64,000 bases of DNA from Methyloceanibacter stevinii (GCF_001723355.1 NZ_LPWE01000011.1:62001-126000), one strand, 5' to 3'; positions 45,427 to 55,252 are shown, numbered from the stretch's first letter. Numbers and translations: made by a program. Notes: generated by a model not told the origin, from the sequence alone.

Positions 45427-47007
45427 ATGCGTGGGCATGCTTCATTCGCGATCCTTAAACGGCTGGGGCCATGCGCCCTCGCGCTCCCGCTCGGCCTCCT
45501 GATAATTGCATTGCCGCAGCCCTCTCGCGCGGACGACACCGTCATTCTCGAAATACCCGATCACCCGGGCGCCGGCACGGTTGACGTGCAGGTCGAGGAA
45601 GAAGACGCCGAGCCGCCGGCGGAAGAATTGATGATCGCCGATGCGATCAAGGTGCAGCTCAACAAGCCCAGCCTCCAAAAAGGACAGCATGCGGACGATA
45701 TCGCAGCGCTCACGGAATTTTATCGGACCCGAACCGGCCCTGCATTGTGGCTCACGACCGCTGGGTTCTCGGAGCGCGGCGCTGCGCTGCTGGAGCTCAT
45801 TGGAAAAGCGGATAGCTGGGGACTCGACCCAACCGCTTTTCCCGTGCCGCCGAAAGACTACAAGCCCGGCACGGCGGAGGATCAGGCGGCCACGGAATTG
45901 GCGATCAGCCTCGCCGCGTTGAAATATGCCCGCGCGGCCCGCGGTGGCCTCACCGACCCGAAGAGCATCAACCCGCTCTACGGCCACAGTCCCGCGGTTC
46001 GCCCGCCGGCCGAGGTGCTCAAGGAACTTTCCACCGCCTCCGCGCCGGATGAGGTGCTTCTGGAGCTTCATCCAAAACACGAACAGTTCGTCCGGCTGCG
46101 CAAGGCGCTCGCCAATGCCAAGTCCGAGAACGAGGACCTGCTCCTGCGGCGGAACATGGATCGTTGGCGCTGGATGCCAGAAGACCTCGGCGCGACCTAC
46201 GTTTGGCTGAACATTCCCGAGTTCATGGTGTACGCGGTCGAAGACGGCAAGACGGTCGAGTCCGAAAAGGCCATCGTCGGCGCCACGGGGTCGCCGACCC
46301 CGGTGCTTTCGGCGGACATGACGGAGATCGTGTTCAATCCGGAACGCATCGTGCCATCCGCCGTGATCCGCCGGGACGTGCTGCCCAAGCTGCGGGGCAG
46401 CGGGTCGTTCTTCGGCGGTACCGCCAACACGGTTCTGGATCAATACGGCATCACGGTGAAGAAGGGCGGCAAGACTGTCGACCCCAAGACGATCGACTGG
46501 AGGAAAGCCAACCTGTCCGGTCTCACCTTTGTGCAGAAGCCCGGCCGGACGAACATCATGGGCAACGTGCAGTTCCTCTATCCGAATGACCGGAAGGTCT
46601 TCATGCGGGCCACGACGTTCGGCGGCAAGTTCGCCCGTGACAACCGCGCCGATGGCGCCAAGGACCCACGTGTCGACAACGCGGAAGAACTTGCCGCGCG
46701 TATCCTGGCCGCCAGCAATGACACCAGCAGCGCGACCGTCCGTCAGCAAATCGCAAGCGGCAGGACGAGCCGGGTTAGCCTCAAGAAGCCGATCCCGGTG
46801 CACATGACCTATTTCACGGCCGTGGTCGGTGACGATGGCACGGTGAAGACGTTCGGCGACGTCTACGAACTGGACAATCTTCCGGCGGCAGCCCCGGCGC
46901 CGGCCGAAGATGCCTCGTCCGCTCCAGCGGCGGGTGCGCCGTCCAGCGACGCGCCCGAGTCCGCGCGCAAGCCGATCAACGGCAGCCTTGCGACCACGAG
47001 CCCCTAA
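45427..47007 (+). CDS. L,D-transpeptidase-like (YcbB-type) protein lacking the catalytic Cys motif
   Basis: The 526-residue product has an N-terminal signal segment (PCALALPLGLLIIALPQPSRA), a peptidoglycan-binding-like region (FYRTRTGPALWLTTAGFSERG) and a C-terminal YkuD-type domain: RNMDRWRWMPEDLGATYVWLNIPEF, VIRRDVLPKLRGSG, GRTNIMGNVQFLYPNDRKVFM and PVHMTYFTAVVGDDG. Active family members carry HDTP and SHGC-xR motifs here. This protein has RATTF and, at residues 408-418, ADGAKDPRVDN, so both catalytic His and Cys are absent. Neither other reading frame restores a Cys motif, so this looks like real sequence. It may be a pseudoenzyme or regulator of cell-wall crosslinking. Confidence 0.85.
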   Translation: MRGHASFAILKRLGPCALALPLGLLIIALPQPSRADDTVILEIPDHPGAGTVDVQVEEEDAEPPAEELMIADAIKVQLNKPSLQKGQHADDIAALTEFYRTRTGPALWLTTAGFSERGAALLELIGKADSWGLDPTAFPVPPKDYKPGTAEDQAATELAISLAALKYARAARGGLTDPKSINPLYGHSPAVRPPAEVLKELSTASAPDEVLLELHPKHEQFVRLRKALANAKSENEDLLLRRNMDRWRWMPEDLGATYVWLNIPEFMVYAVEDGKTVESEKAIVGATGSPTPVLSADMTEIVFNPERIVPSAVIRRDVLPKLRGSGSFFGGTANTVLDQYGITVKKGGKTVDPKTIDWRKANLSGLTFVQKPGRTNIMGNVQFLYPNDRKVFMRATTFGGKFARDNRADGAKDPRVDNAEELAARILAASNDTSSATVRQQIASGRTSRVSLKKPIPVHMTYFTAVVGDDGTVKTFGDVYELDNLPAAAPAPAEDASSAPAAGAPSSDAPESARKPINGSLATTSP

Positions 47008-48394
47008 GCGCTTTTCGTAGACGCTTCCGCGTCGGCCGCGTCCTCGCCAATTTCGCTGATGGCTTCGGGGTCGAGCCACCGCATCAGCAGGTAGATCAGG
47101 AAAGATGCGAGCAGGAGCCCCCCGGCTATGGCGGGGGCTTCCCAGTCGCCGCTCGACACGCGCACGACGATCAACCCGAGGCAGACGAGGAACCCCAGCG
47201 CCGGAATGATGCGCGGGATCTCGAAGCGGCCCGGCGGCTCGCCTTTGCGCCCCTTTAAGATGAACAGCGAACCGTTCACGACCGCGAACACGGTGAGCAG
47301 CAGCAGCACCGTGGCGGCGGCCAGCTCGGCGATCGTGCCCACAAGGGCCAGCGGCACCAGGATCAAGAACAAGACCAGGATCGCGATATGGGGTGTGCGG
47401 CGCTGGCGGTGCACCTTGCCCAGGTGATCGGGCAGGAGGTTCTGCCGCGCCATGCCATAGAGCAGGCGCGAGGACGTGACGAAATTCACCAACCCTGTGT
47501 TGGCGACGGCGAAGATGGTGATAGCCGTAAACAGGATGGGTGGAACAATCGGTGCCGCGCGCGCCATGACCTCGGTGATCGGTCCGGGCGCCGCGGCGAG
47601 TTCGTCCCAGGGCACCACCGACACGGCTGTGATCGCCACGGCAATGTAAACGACAGCGGCGATCACCATGCCGATATCAGCCCGAATGGGATCGTCGTCT
47701 CCGGCTCGCGCACTTCCTCGGCGACGTTGTACATGTCCTCGAAGCCGATAAAGGCGAAGAAGGCAAGCACGGCGCCTTGAATGACGATCAGGAACGTCAA
47801 GTCGCCATCCGCGACGGGGGGCGTTTCGAAATAGTCGACCGAGCCCCAATAGGGCAGTCCCACCGCCACCACGAGAAGAAGGCCGGCGACGGACACGACC
47901 GTGCACAGCACGTTCACCCACATGGCTTCCTGGATGCCGCGGAAGATGATCGCGGTCGTCCCGAACAGGTAGCACAGGGCGATGGCGGCGACGGGCAGGC
48001 CGTTCAGGCCGAAAAGCTCGAGGAAGTTCGCGCCGAACACGCGGGATTGTGTGGCGATCGACGTCAGTCCCGAACAGACCAGCGCCAGTCCGACCATGAA
48101 GCTCAGAAGCGGAAAGCCGTAAGCCCGTTGCGCCACGTAGACGGCGCCCGCCGCGCGCGGATAGCGCGAGCCGAGCGAGGCGTAGGACAAGGCCGTCAGC
48201 AGGGCGGCGACGAGCGCGACGACGAAGGCGAGCCAAACGGCGTTGCCGACTTCGCCCGCGGCCTTGCCGATCAGGCCGTATATCCCAGCGCCCAGCATGC
48301 TGCCGAGCCCATACAGCGCCATCTGAACCGGTCCGATCGACCGGTTCAGTGTCGGGCCGCTCTCTTGCTCGGGTGTGGTCAGGTCATCCCCCAT
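47004..48394 (-). CDS. APC-family amino acid permease, frame broken in the middle
   Basis: The N-terminal half has IGPVQMALYGLGSMLGAGIYGLIGKAAGEVG, the conserved first helix of APC transporters, and continues through LGSRYPRAAGAVYVAQRAYG, FEDMYNVAEEVREPETTIP. The C-terminal half, in another frame, begins near IRADIGMVIAAVVYIAVAITAVS and ends with ILVPLALVGTIAELAAATVLLLLTVFAVVN. Adding one base near 47690 joins them into a protein of about 463 residues with about 12 membrane helices. It imports or exchanges amino acids at the inner membrane. The start at 48394 (MGDDLTTPEQ) is probable. The 3' end overlaps the convergent transpeptidase gene by 4 bp. Confidence 0.88.
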
Positions 48395-48512
48395 AGTCCG
48401 TTCAGTACCATGGGCTTGCGGCATCGCCTATGACGGCGTGTGCCTGCCCCAGTCGCGGGCCGCACGTCGCGAGCTTGCTTGGCCAAACGGCTGCGCGTGC
48501 CACGCTGTCCGG

Positions 48513-49274
48513 CTAGCTCTTCAGGCGGTAGCCGGTCTTGAACACCCACCACACCGCAGCGAGGCACAGGGCTAGGAACAGGCCGATCATGGCAAGGCTC
48601 ACCTCAACGCGGACATCCGAAGTGCTGTAGAAACTCCAGCGGAAGGCGCTGACGAGATAGACGACCGGGTTGAGCAGCGAGATTTTCTGCCAGACCGGGG
48701 GCAGCACCTTGAGCGAGTAAAAGGTGCCGCCAAGAAACGTCAGTGGCGTGATCACAAGGAGCGGGACGAGCTGAAGCTGCTCGAAGCCTTCGGCCCAGAG
48801 CCCGATGACGAATCCCAAAAGGCTGAAGGTGAGGGCGGTCAGCACGAGGAAGAACACCATCCACGCGGGATGGTCGATCCTGATGTCGACGAACAGGGTT
48901 GCCGTCGCGAGAATGATGAGCCCGAGAATGATCGATTTCGTCGCGGCGGCTCCCACATAGCCGGAGACGATCTCGAACGGAGACAGCGGCGCCGACAATT
49001 GCTCGTAGATCGTCCCTGTGAAGCGGGGAAAGTAGATGCCGAAGGAAGCGTTCGCCACGCTCTGGGTCAGCAGGTTCAGCATGATGAGGCCCGGTACGAT
49101 GAACGCGCCATAGGGTACGCCGTCGATCTCGCTGATGCGGCTGCCGATCGCCGCGCCGAACACCACGAAGTAGAGCGAGGTGGCGATAACGGGCGAGACC
49201 AGGCTCTGAAGAAGCGTGCGAATCCAGCGCGCCATTTCGAATTTGTAGATCGCGACGATGGCGGGAAGGTTCAT
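48513..49274 (-). CDS. ABC-2 type transporter permease
   Basis: The 253-residue product has six membrane helices and an ABC-2 permease fold: [71 protein letters not shown], and the late [37 protein letters not shown] motif. This matches the YadH/NodJ-like group of exporters. Its start overlaps the end of the ATPase gene by 4 bp (ATGA), so both are translated from one message and form a single exporter. The exported substrate is unknown; drugs, polysaccharide or lipid are all possible in this family. Confidence 0.92.
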   Translation of the reverse strand: MNLPAIVAIYKFEMARWIRTLLQSLVSPVIATSLYFVVFGAAIGSRISEIDGVPYGAFIVPGLIMLNLLTQSVANASFGIYFPRFTGTIYEQLSAPLSPFEIVSGYVGAAATKSIILGLIILATATLFVDIRIDHPAWMVFFLVLTALTFSLLGFVIGLWAEGFEQLQLVPLLVITPLTFLGGTFYSLKVLPPVWQKISLLNPVVYLVSAFRWSFYSTSDVRVEVSLAMIGLFLALCLAAVWWVFKTGYRLKS

Positions 49275-50197
49275 TGGTCGCGCCTCACTAGGTCGACGAA
49301 AATTTCCTCGAGCGAGCTCTGCGACGTGTCGAGATCCTTGAAGCGGATGCCGGCGTCGGAGAGGTCCGTCAGGAGGTGAGTGATGCCCGTGCGCTCGCCC
49401 TGGCTGTCATAGGTGTAGATCAGTTCGTACCCGTCCTTCGCGAGCACGAGCTGATGCTGCTTCAACGTGGCGGGCACCGTGTCGATGGCCTCATGAAGCT
49501 GCAGGGTCAGCTGCTTCTGGCCGAGCTTGTGCATCAGCTCATTCTTGTTCTCGACGAGAACGAGTTCGCCTTTGTTGATCACGCCGATCCTGTCGGCCAT
49601 GTCCTCGGCCTCCTGGATGTAGTGCGTCGTCAGGATGATGGTCACGCCCGAGTCCCGCAGTTGCTTGACGAGCGCCCACATCTCATTGCGCAACTCTACA
49701 TCCACGCCGGCCGTCGGCTCGTCGAGGAACAGGATCTGCGGTTCATGGGAGAGCGCCTTTGCGATCAGGACACGGCGCTTCATGCCGCCCGAGAGCGTGA
49801 TTAGCCTTGAATCCTTCTTGTCCCAGAGAGTGAGATCCTTGAGCACCTTTTCGATGTGGGCCGGATCCGGCCATTTTCCGAACAGACCGCGGCTGTGGGA
49901 TACCGTGGCCCAGACGGTTTCGAACATGTCGGCCGTGAGTTCCTGTGGAACCAGGCCGATCATGGACCGCGTCGCCCGATAGTCCGTAATGATGTCGTGT
50001 CCGTCGACCGTGACCGTGCCGGCGCTCGGGGTGACGATGCCGCAGATGATGCTGATAAGCGTGGTCTTGCCCGCGCCATTCGGACCAAGCAGCGCGAATA
50101 TCTCGCCCTTCTCGATCTCGAGATCGATGCTCTTGAGCGCATGAAAGCCCGACTTGTAGGTCTTCGACAGGCCTTGAATAGAGATGATCTGCGACAT
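49271..50197 (-). CDS. ABC transporter ATP-binding protein
   Basis: The 308-residue product has Walker [10 protein letters not shown] (about residues 38-46), the Q-loop GLVPQELT, the LSGGMKRR signature, Walker [15 protein letters not shown], and the switch His in TTHYIQEAE. The C-terminal extension with a NodI-like [14 protein letters not shown] region resembles the YadG/DrrA type. It energises the permease encoded just downstream at 48513-49274. An 85-bp gap separates its start from the small conserved protein gene on the same strand. Confidence 0.94.
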   Translation of the reverse strand: MSQIISIQGLSKTYKSGFHALKSIDLEIEKGEIFALLGPNGAGKTTLISIICGIVTPSAGTVTVDGHDIITDYRATRSMIGLVPQELTADMFETVWATVSHSRGLFGKWPDPAHIEKVLKDLTLWDKKDSRLITLSGGMKRRVLIAKALSHEPQILFLDEPTAGVDVELRNEMWALVKQLRDSGVTIILTTHYIQEAEDMADRIGVINKGELVLVENKNELMHKLGQKQLTLQLHEAIDTVPATLKQHQLVLAKDGYELIYTYDSQGERTGITHLLTDLSDAGIRFKDLDTSQSSLEEIFVDLVRRDQ

Positions 50198-50282
50198 TGT
50201 TGGCGGCAGGTGTGCGTTGAGGGTGGGAGCGTGCAGAGCGAAACTGCGTGCTGTGGTGTCTAGGGCTGGGCGTCGGGCCGAC

Positions 50283-50687
50283 TCACCCGGAATCGGCCTC
50301 CAACCTATAGCGCTCGATGACGCTCGGCTGGATCACATTTGCATGAAGAGCCAAGAGGATAAGCTTCGCGTCGGAACTCGTATCATCGTCGAGCGCCAGG
50401 TCAATCCGCTTCTCGACCGCCTGGGTGAGATGCACGCCGTTGGCGGTCGCGAAGGGCGCGTCCCCCACCATGCAGTAGGCGAGGAGTTCGGCAGCCGCCC
50501 GGCTGTCCTTGTCCGACAGGCTCATGCCATCCGTCTTGGCCATCAGGATGCGCAGGGCGGCGAGTTTGACGGCTTCGGGCACCAGCTTCGGATGCAGGTC
50601 GAGCGCGCGCAAATCTGCATCGAATGTCCGCAACGCCGGCGAACGGCCGAAAAGACCCATAAAGCCGATCGAAAGAGGCGGGATCAT
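50283..50687 (-). CDS. Conserved protein of unknown function
   Basis: The 134-residue product begins [48 protein letters not shown] and is mostly alpha-helical with a hydrophobic, Ala/Leu-rich pattern, without membrane segments or a signal peptide. The GLFGRS-ALR-D-ALR start looks familiar from short Rhizobiales proteins, but no function is known to me. Its start overlaps the stop of the upstream sugar dehydrogenase gene by 4 bp (ATGA), so the two are cotranscribed and coupled. Confidence 0.7.
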   Translation of the reverse strand: MIPPLSIGFMGLFGRSPALRTFDADLRALDLHPKLVPEAVKLAALRILMAKTDGMSLSDKDSRAAAELLAYCMVGDAPFATANGVHLTQAVEKRIDLALDDDTSSDAKLILLALHANVIQPSVIERYRLEADSG

Positions 50688-51865
50688 TGATCCTCTGCCG
50701 TGAGGCGCAGGATCTTCCCGTCATCTTCGTCAGTGAGGGCATAGACGGCGCCGTCGGGCCCTTGCACCACGTTGCGAATGCGGACGCTGAGCGGAATCCG
50801 TTCCTCGCCGGTGACCTTGTCGCCATCGATGCTGAGCCGGACGATGCTCTCTGAGGATAGGCCCCCAACGAGCAGATCGCCTGCCCAGGCCGGGATGGCC
50901 TCCGACGTCCAACCGGGAACGGGCTCGGCCGTATAGAACGTCGCGCCCGACGGCGAGATCACGGGCGTCCACTGACGGACGGCATCGGCGAATTCCGGCC
51001 GCGTCGGCGGATTGGGAATGTCCTTCCCGTCATAATGCGTGCCCCAGCTGACCAGCGGCCAACCGTAATTCTCACCCGGCGCCGGACGGTTCAACTCATC
51101 GCCGCCTTTCGGACCGAACTCCAGAGTCCAAAGCTTGCCCGTCTGCGGGTCGATCGAGGCGCTCTCCACATTGCGGTGACCGAGAGACCAGATCTCCGGC
51201 TGCGCGTCCTTCTGTCCGATGAAGGGATTGTCCTGCGGCACCGACCCATCCGGGTTGATCCGGACGACTTTTCCAAGGTGGCTGGAAAGATCCTGCGCGG
51301 GTTCGAACTTGAAGCGGTCGCCGAGCGTGATGAAGAGCGTGCCGTCGGGAGCGAAAGCGAGCCGTCCTCCGAAATGATTGGGTCCCTTCACTTTCGGCGT
51401 CTGCTGAAAGATCACCTTGAGGTCCGTCAGCCCGCCGTCTTGGAGTCGGCCTCGGGCAACGGTCGTGCCGACACCATCGTCTCCAGCTTCCGCATAGGAC
51501 AGATAAATCAGCTTGTTGGTCATGAACGTCGGGTCGAGCGCCACGTCGAGCAGGCCGCCCTGGCCCTGGGCCACGACCTCGGGCACGCCGGACAGGGGCT
51601 CGGACAATGCCCCGTCCGCGCCGACCAAACGCAGGGTTCCCGGCCGTTCGGTTACCAGCATGCGGCCGTCCGGCAAGAATGCCATGCCCCAGGGGTGTTT
51701 CAGCCCCTCCGCCACGGTCTCGACCCTGATCGAGCCGGCTTCAGTGTCGATTGTTTGCTGCTGGGCAGCGGCAGGTCCCAAGTCGAGGGCCAGGACGGCG
51801 ATCAGTCCGGCAAGGGCATATTGCGCAGCGGTCTTGCGGAGGTCTGCGAGGCGAGGCGGTGTCAT
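50684..51865 (-). CDS. PQQ-dependent aldose-sugar/sorbosone dehydrogenase-like protein
   Basis: The 393-residue product has a signal peptide (AGLIAVLALDLGPAAAQQ) and a six-bladed propeller of the glucose/sorbosone dehydrogenase family: LKHPWGMAFLPDGRMLVTERPGTLRLV at the start, LLDVALDPTF, NHFGGRLAFAPDGTLFITLGDRF, GHRNVESASIDPQTGKLWTLEFGPKGGDELN and the terminal GEERIPLSVRIRNVVQGPDGAVYALTDEDDGKILRL. It is a periplasmic enzyme that oxidises sugars with PQQ. The small conserved gene downstream overlaps its end. PQQ biosynthesis genes are not in the window. Confidence 0.92.
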   Translation of the reverse strand: MTPPRLADLRKTAAQYALAGLIAVLALDLGPAAAQQQTIDTEAGSIRVETVAEGLKHPWGMAFLPDGRMLVTERPGTLRLVGADGALSEPLSGVPEVVAQGQGGLLDVALDPTFMTNKLIYLSYAEAGDDGVGTTVARGRLQDGGLTDLKVIFQQTPKVKGPNHFGGRLAFAPDGTLFITLGDRFKFEPAQDLSSHLGKVVRINPDGSVPQDNPFIGQKDAQPEIWSLGHRNVESASIDPQTGKLWTLEFGPKGGDELNRPAPGENYGWPLVSWGTHYDGKDIPNPPTRPEFADAVRQWTPVISPSGATFYTAEPVPGWTSEAIPAWAGDLLVGGLSSESIVRLSIDGDKVTGEERIPLSVRIRNVVQGPDGAVYALTDEDDGKILRLTAEDQ

Positions 51866-51962
51866 CGGTGGCCAATACTCGAAAAAGGGGCTCGGAACGT
51901 CTCGTTTGCAATGTCGCTGTTCCAGGCCCCCCGTTCAAGGGGGCCAGGGTGCGGCCTCAGGG

Positions 51963-52988
51963 CTAGCTCCGGCCCGCGCTCACGCGCAGCCCGGGAGCGG
52001 GACGCTCCAGGACGACCTCGCGGCGAAAGCGGTAGAGCTTGGCCGGACGTCCGCCCGTCTCGGTCGAGACATTCCCGGTCGGCTCGACGAGCCCGCCTTT
52101 TTCAACGAGCCGCCGGAAGTTCTGCTTGTGCAGCAGCCTGCCGGAGATCGACTCCACCGTTTTTTGCAGGTCGTAGAGCGTAAACTCCGGCGGGAGCAGT
52201 TCGAACACGACAGGCCGGTATTTCAGCTTGCCGCGCACGCGGCCCATGGCGGTTGCGAGAATGCGTCGGTGGTCGAGCGCCATGGGGCGGCCGAGTTCGG
52301 GCAAATCGGCCCAGCGGTTCGCCGCCGAGCGGCCGTCACGCCGGGCTTCCTCCACGAGACCCGCTTCGTAGAGCAACTCGTAGCGCTCCAGGACCTTCTC
52401 TTCGTCCCAGCCGCCGCCGATGCCGAAGCCGATCTTGAGGCGTTCGGGGCGACGCAAGGGCCGGGCCGGCTCGCCGGGGGAAGGGGGCCGTTCGGCCCAG
52501 GCCTTCAGGCGGGGTTCGATCTCCTCGGTAAGGATTTGCGGCTTCCCCTCGCGCCAATCCTCCCATGGGAAGTAGGTGTACCAGGGAGACCAGTAGGCGC
52601 CGCGCATGTCCGCGGGCGTGCCGCGGGTCAGGGCGAGATAGCCGACCGAGAGCGTATGGGCGCCGCCCGGCTCCGCATGCCGGCCCCGGTCTCCAAAGGT
52701 GTAGAGCTGTTCGACGTATCCGAGTTCGATGCCCGTCTGCCGCTCCACCCATTCGCGCAGCCCGATTTCGAGCGTGCGATGGGCGCGCGGCGCAAAAGGA
52801 CCGAAGGGAAGGGCGTCCCGGCAGTCCTCACCGGCGAGGCCCGGCCGCACCACCAGAATGTGCGGCTGCTGGTCCTGGACCATGACGATCGCCGCGTTGA
52901 GGCCGAGTTCGATCTGCGGATTGTTCGCGGACGGATCACCGTCCGAGTAGGTCTCGGCAGCCGCGTTATGGCGCCGCCCGCTAGCCAT
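51963..52988 (-). CDS. nadQ: NadQ-like (NrtR-type) transcriptional regulator of NAD biosynthesis
   Basis: The 341-residue product has an N-terminal Nudix-like part (IELGLNAAIVMVQDQQPHILVVRPG, LREWVERQTGIELGYVEQLYTFGDRGRH) without a recognisable catalytic Nudix box. The C-terminal winged-helix half, RGKLKYRPVVFELLPPEFTLYDLQKTVESISG, then NFRRLVEKGGLVEPTG, is the NrtR/NadQ DNA-binding signature. NadQ proteins repress de novo NAD genes in Rhizobiales. The nadABC promoter 7 kb away carries two palindromes of the right size. The ATG at 52988 lies 3 bp after the restored stop of the phosphatase gene, so the two share a transcript. Confidence 0.87.
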   Translation of the reverse strand: MASGRRHNAAAETYSDGDPSANNPQIELGLNAAIVMVQDQQPHILVVRPGLAGEDCRDALPFGPFAPRAHRTLEIGLREWVERQTGIELGYVEQLYTFGDRGRHAEPGGAHTLSVGYLALTRGTPADMRGAYWSPWYTYFPWEDWREGKPQILTEEIEPRLKAWAERPPSPGEPARPLRRPERLKIGFGIGGGWDEEKVLERYELLYEAGLVEEARRDGRSAANRWADLPELGRPMALDHRRILATAMGRVRGKLKYRPVVFELLPPEFTLYDLQKTVESISGRLLHKQNFRRLVEKGGLVEPTGNVSTETGGRPAKLYRFRREVVLERPAPGLRVSAGRS

Positions 52989-52991
52989 GGG

Positions 52992-53567
52992 CTAGACCGC
53001 GTGTCTTGCGGGTAGTGAAAACACCTTGCCCTCTTCGGCCAGCAGGCCGCGCCCCGATATGTTCCACCGCGGCGTTCATGCGGCCGCCGCGGCTAAGGAC
53101 CTCGTCCGCGATCGCGACGATCCGCCGGTTCGGATAGGCGGTAGGGGAGGCGCGGCGCAGGCGCGCGCCAGGGAATGCTCATCCGCATGCGGATTGAGAG
53201 CGCAGAGAACGACGAACGCGCCGGCGGTGGAGCGGCTGATGCCGGCCCAGCAATGAATCAGCAGCGGCGCCTTCTGATCCCAGTCGACGGCAAACTCGAT
53301 GAGCTTGGCGACATGGTCCTCGCTCGGGACCACGAGGCCATCGCGCGGTTCGGCGATATCGTTCATGGCCAGGCGCAAATGCCGCTCGTGGACGATGGTT
53401 TCGGGCGTGTCGATCAGGGTCTCCCCATTGATCAGCGTCACCAAATGGCTCACGCGCGCTGTCGCGACGGTCGCCTGAACATGGCTCAAGGGGCACACAA
53501 GGACGGTATCCGGGGACATCGTCTCCGGCTCCACTTGGTGATCACTGTCGAACGTCAGAGTATCCAT
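52992..53567 (-). CDS. Tyrosine/dual-specificity phosphatase-like protein, two frame breaks
   Basis: The sequence LVTLINGETLIDTPETIVHERHLRLAMNDIAEP leads to APLLIHCWAGISRSTAGAFVVLCALNPHAD, where HCWAGISRS is the C-x5-R active-site loop of Cys phosphatases. After SLAR the written frame becomes Pro-rich. Adding one base at about 53160 gives LRRASPTAYPNRRIVAIADEVLSRGGRMNAAVEHIG. A second change near 53055 gives GRGLLAEEGKVFSLPARHAV and a stop at 52992-52994. The complete protein is then about 191 residues. It lies immediately upstream of nadQ in one transcript. The substrate is unknown. Confidence 0.85.
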
Positions 53568-53610
53568 GAGCCTCTCTAATGTAGCGATTCGCCTACCGTC
53601 TGTACGCTAT

Positions 53611-54279
53611 TCATCTGGCAAGCTCGTGAAACCGTTTCAAGAACCTCTCCTCACCTTCTGACGCCGGAACTGGGCGCAAGCCGGTCAGAGTCGTGACGAG
53701 ACGGGGGCTTAGGCCCTTTGGTTGGCCAAAAAATTTCCGGGCTTCGGCCTGCGAGAAGCCTGCAAGTCCCACAGCCTCATAGTAGGCGGCGATCTTATCG
53801 GCGCGCTTGATGAGCTGGCCGACCTCATCGGGAAGCTCGGTCGGAAGCCCGAAACGGACATGGATCGCCGTGAGGAGCCGCGATTCGAAGACGCGGTAGT
53901 CGAGCGATAAGGCCGCCTTGAAGGGGCTGATCAGGTCGCCGATGACGTATTCGGGCGCATCGTGAAGCAGCGCGGCGAGTTGATGCGCGGCGGGCTCGGA
54001 CGGTGAGAGGTCCCGCACGATCGCCTCCACGAGCAGGCTGTGCTCGGCCACCGAGAAGGTGTGGTCGCCCCGGGTCTGGCCGTTCCAGCGCGCGACGCGC
54101 GCGAGCCCATGCGCGATGTCCTCGATCTCGATGTCGAGCGGGGAGGGATCGAGAAGATCCAGCCGCCGTCCGCTGAGCATGCGCTGCCAAGCGCGGGGCA
54201 GTGGAGTGTTGGATGCGGCGTTCAATGCTCTCTCTTCGTTGTTCGGCGCGAACTGATCGCAACGCGGCGGACAAGTCAA
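53611..54279 (-). CDS. HD-domain phosphohydrolase (YfbR-like)
   Basis: The 222-residue product has the segment ARWNGQTRGDHTFSVAEHSLLVEAIVRDL, with the first His, then HQLAALLHDAPEYVIGDLISPFK, the HD metal-binding motif, and LIKRADKIAAYYEAVG. These are the spaced metal ligands of HD-domain phosphohydrolases, close to the YfbR 5'-deoxynucleotidase-type group. It probably removes phosphate from nucleotides, but the exact substrate is inferred. The C-terminus is variable. Possible later starts exist within the first 20 residues (for example at LNAASNTPLP). Confidence 0.82.
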   Translation of the reverse strand: MTCPPRCDQFAPNNEERALNAASNTPLPRAWQRMLSGRRLDLLDPSPLDIEIEDIAHGLARVARWNGQTRGDHTFSVAEHSLLVEAIVRDLSPSEPAAHQLAALLHDAPEYVIGDLISPFKAALSLDYRVFESRLLTAIHVRFGLPTELPDEVGQLIKRADKIAAYYEAVGLAGFSQAEARKFFGQPKGLSPRLVTTLTGLRPVPASEGEERFLKRFHELAR

Positions 54280-54417
54280 ACAGGTCCTGCCGAACGATCG
54301 CCGCTATTGGAAGAGAGACGACCAAAAAAGACATGGACGATGCAACGCATGGATGCCAATCATAACGGTCTCGCGAATATTTAGAGGAACGACCAAGCAC
54401 GATTGGGAGAACGCGAC

Positions 54418-54657
54418 ATGGCGAAGTTGCCGAGATTCTCGCTCAGCTACAACGACAAGAACAAGAAGTGGGAGCTGAAGCGTGAGGGTTCTGGAGAAGT
54501 CGTAAAACGATTCAAGACCAAGGCCAACGCGACCAAGGGCGGCGTCTTGGAGCGGGCCGTCAAGAAGATGGGCTCGGTGCGGATCAGAAAGCGCGACGGC
54601 AAGATTCAAGAAGAGCGTACCTATCCGCGCAGCATGGACCCGCGCGGACGCGGCTAG
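54418..54657 (+). CDS. DUF2188-type small protein
   Basis: The 79-residue product MAKLPRFSLSYNDKNKKWELKREGSGEVVKRFKTKANATKGGVLERAVKKMG-SVRIRKRDGKIQEERTYPRSMDPRGRG has the DUF2188 pattern: a two-stranded start (W-L), a helix with Ala/Lys and an RIRKRDGKIQEERTYP ending. It is basic and probably binds nucleic acid or a protein partner, function unknown. ATG 54418 is used; an upstream ATG at 54403 is also in frame and ends in the typical MGERD. It sits alone between two minus-strand genes. Confidence 0.75.
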   Translation: MAKLPRFSLSYNDKNKKWELKREGSGEVVKRFKTKANATKGGVLERAVKKMGSVRIRKRDGKIQEERTYPRSMDPRGRG

Positions 54658-54670
54658 TCCTCAGGGCAAT

Positions 54671-55252
54671 TTAAAGGGCGGCGCATTCCTTGTGCCGCTG
54701 GCAACTCGTCAGGTGATCGTTGACGAGCCCTGTCGCTTGCATGAAGGCATAGACGATGGTGGGGCCGCAGAACTTGAAGCCCCGCGCTTTCAGTTCCTTC
54801 GACATCGCGCGCGACAAGGGTGTTTCGGCGGGGACGTCGCGCATTGACTTGAAGCGGTTGATTACCGGCTTTCCGTCCACGAAGTCCCAGAGGAACGCCG
54901 AGAAGCCGGGGCCGCTCTCCATCATGTCAAGCCAGACTTGCGCGGACTTGATGGCCCCTTCGATCTTGAGGCGGTTGCGGACAATGCCCGCATCGCCCAT
55001 CAGCGCTTCCACCTTCTTGGTGTTGTAGCGGGCGATCTTTTCCGGTGCGAAGCCATCGAAGGCGTCACGGAAAGCATCCCGCTTGCGCAAGATCGTGATC
55101 CAGGCGAGGCCCGCCTGGAAGCCGTCGAGGATGAGTTTCTCGTAGAGCGCGCGGTCGTCGTACTCGGGCACGCCCCATTCCTCGTCGTGATAGGCCACGT
55201 AGAGCGGATCGGTCCCGGGCCAAGGACAGCGGGAGGGAGCGCCGGTACTCAT
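54671..55252 (-). CDS. tag: DNA-3-methyladenine glycosylase I
   Basis: The 193-residue product has the Tag signatures: CPWPGTDPLYVAYHDEEWGVPEYDDRALYEKLILDGFQAGLAWITILRKRDAFRDAFDGF near the start, with the zinc-ligand Cys and the conserved Trp and Tyr. GFKFCGPTIVYAFMQATGLVNDHLTSC at the end includes the second zinc-ligand region. It excises 3-methyladenine from alkylated DNA. The ATG at 55252 overlaps the stop of the YgfZ-like gene by 4 bp, so the two genes are coupled on one transcript. Confidence 0.95.
   Translation of the reverse strand: MSTGAPSRCPWPGTDPLYVAYHDEEWGVPEYDDRALYEKLILDGFQAGLAWITILRKRDAFRDAFDGFAPEKIARYNTKKVEALMGDAGIVRNRLKIEGAIKSAQVWLDMMESGPGFSAFLWDFVDGKPVINRFKSMRDVPAETPLSRAMSKELKARGFKFCGPTIVYAFMQATGLVNDHLTSCQRHKECAAL

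Noticed and set aside
45427-47007. Loss of the transpeptidase catalytic Cys explained by a frameshift
   Set aside because: The neighbouring frames around 46620-46680 do not contain an SHGC-like motif, so an indel cannot explain it.
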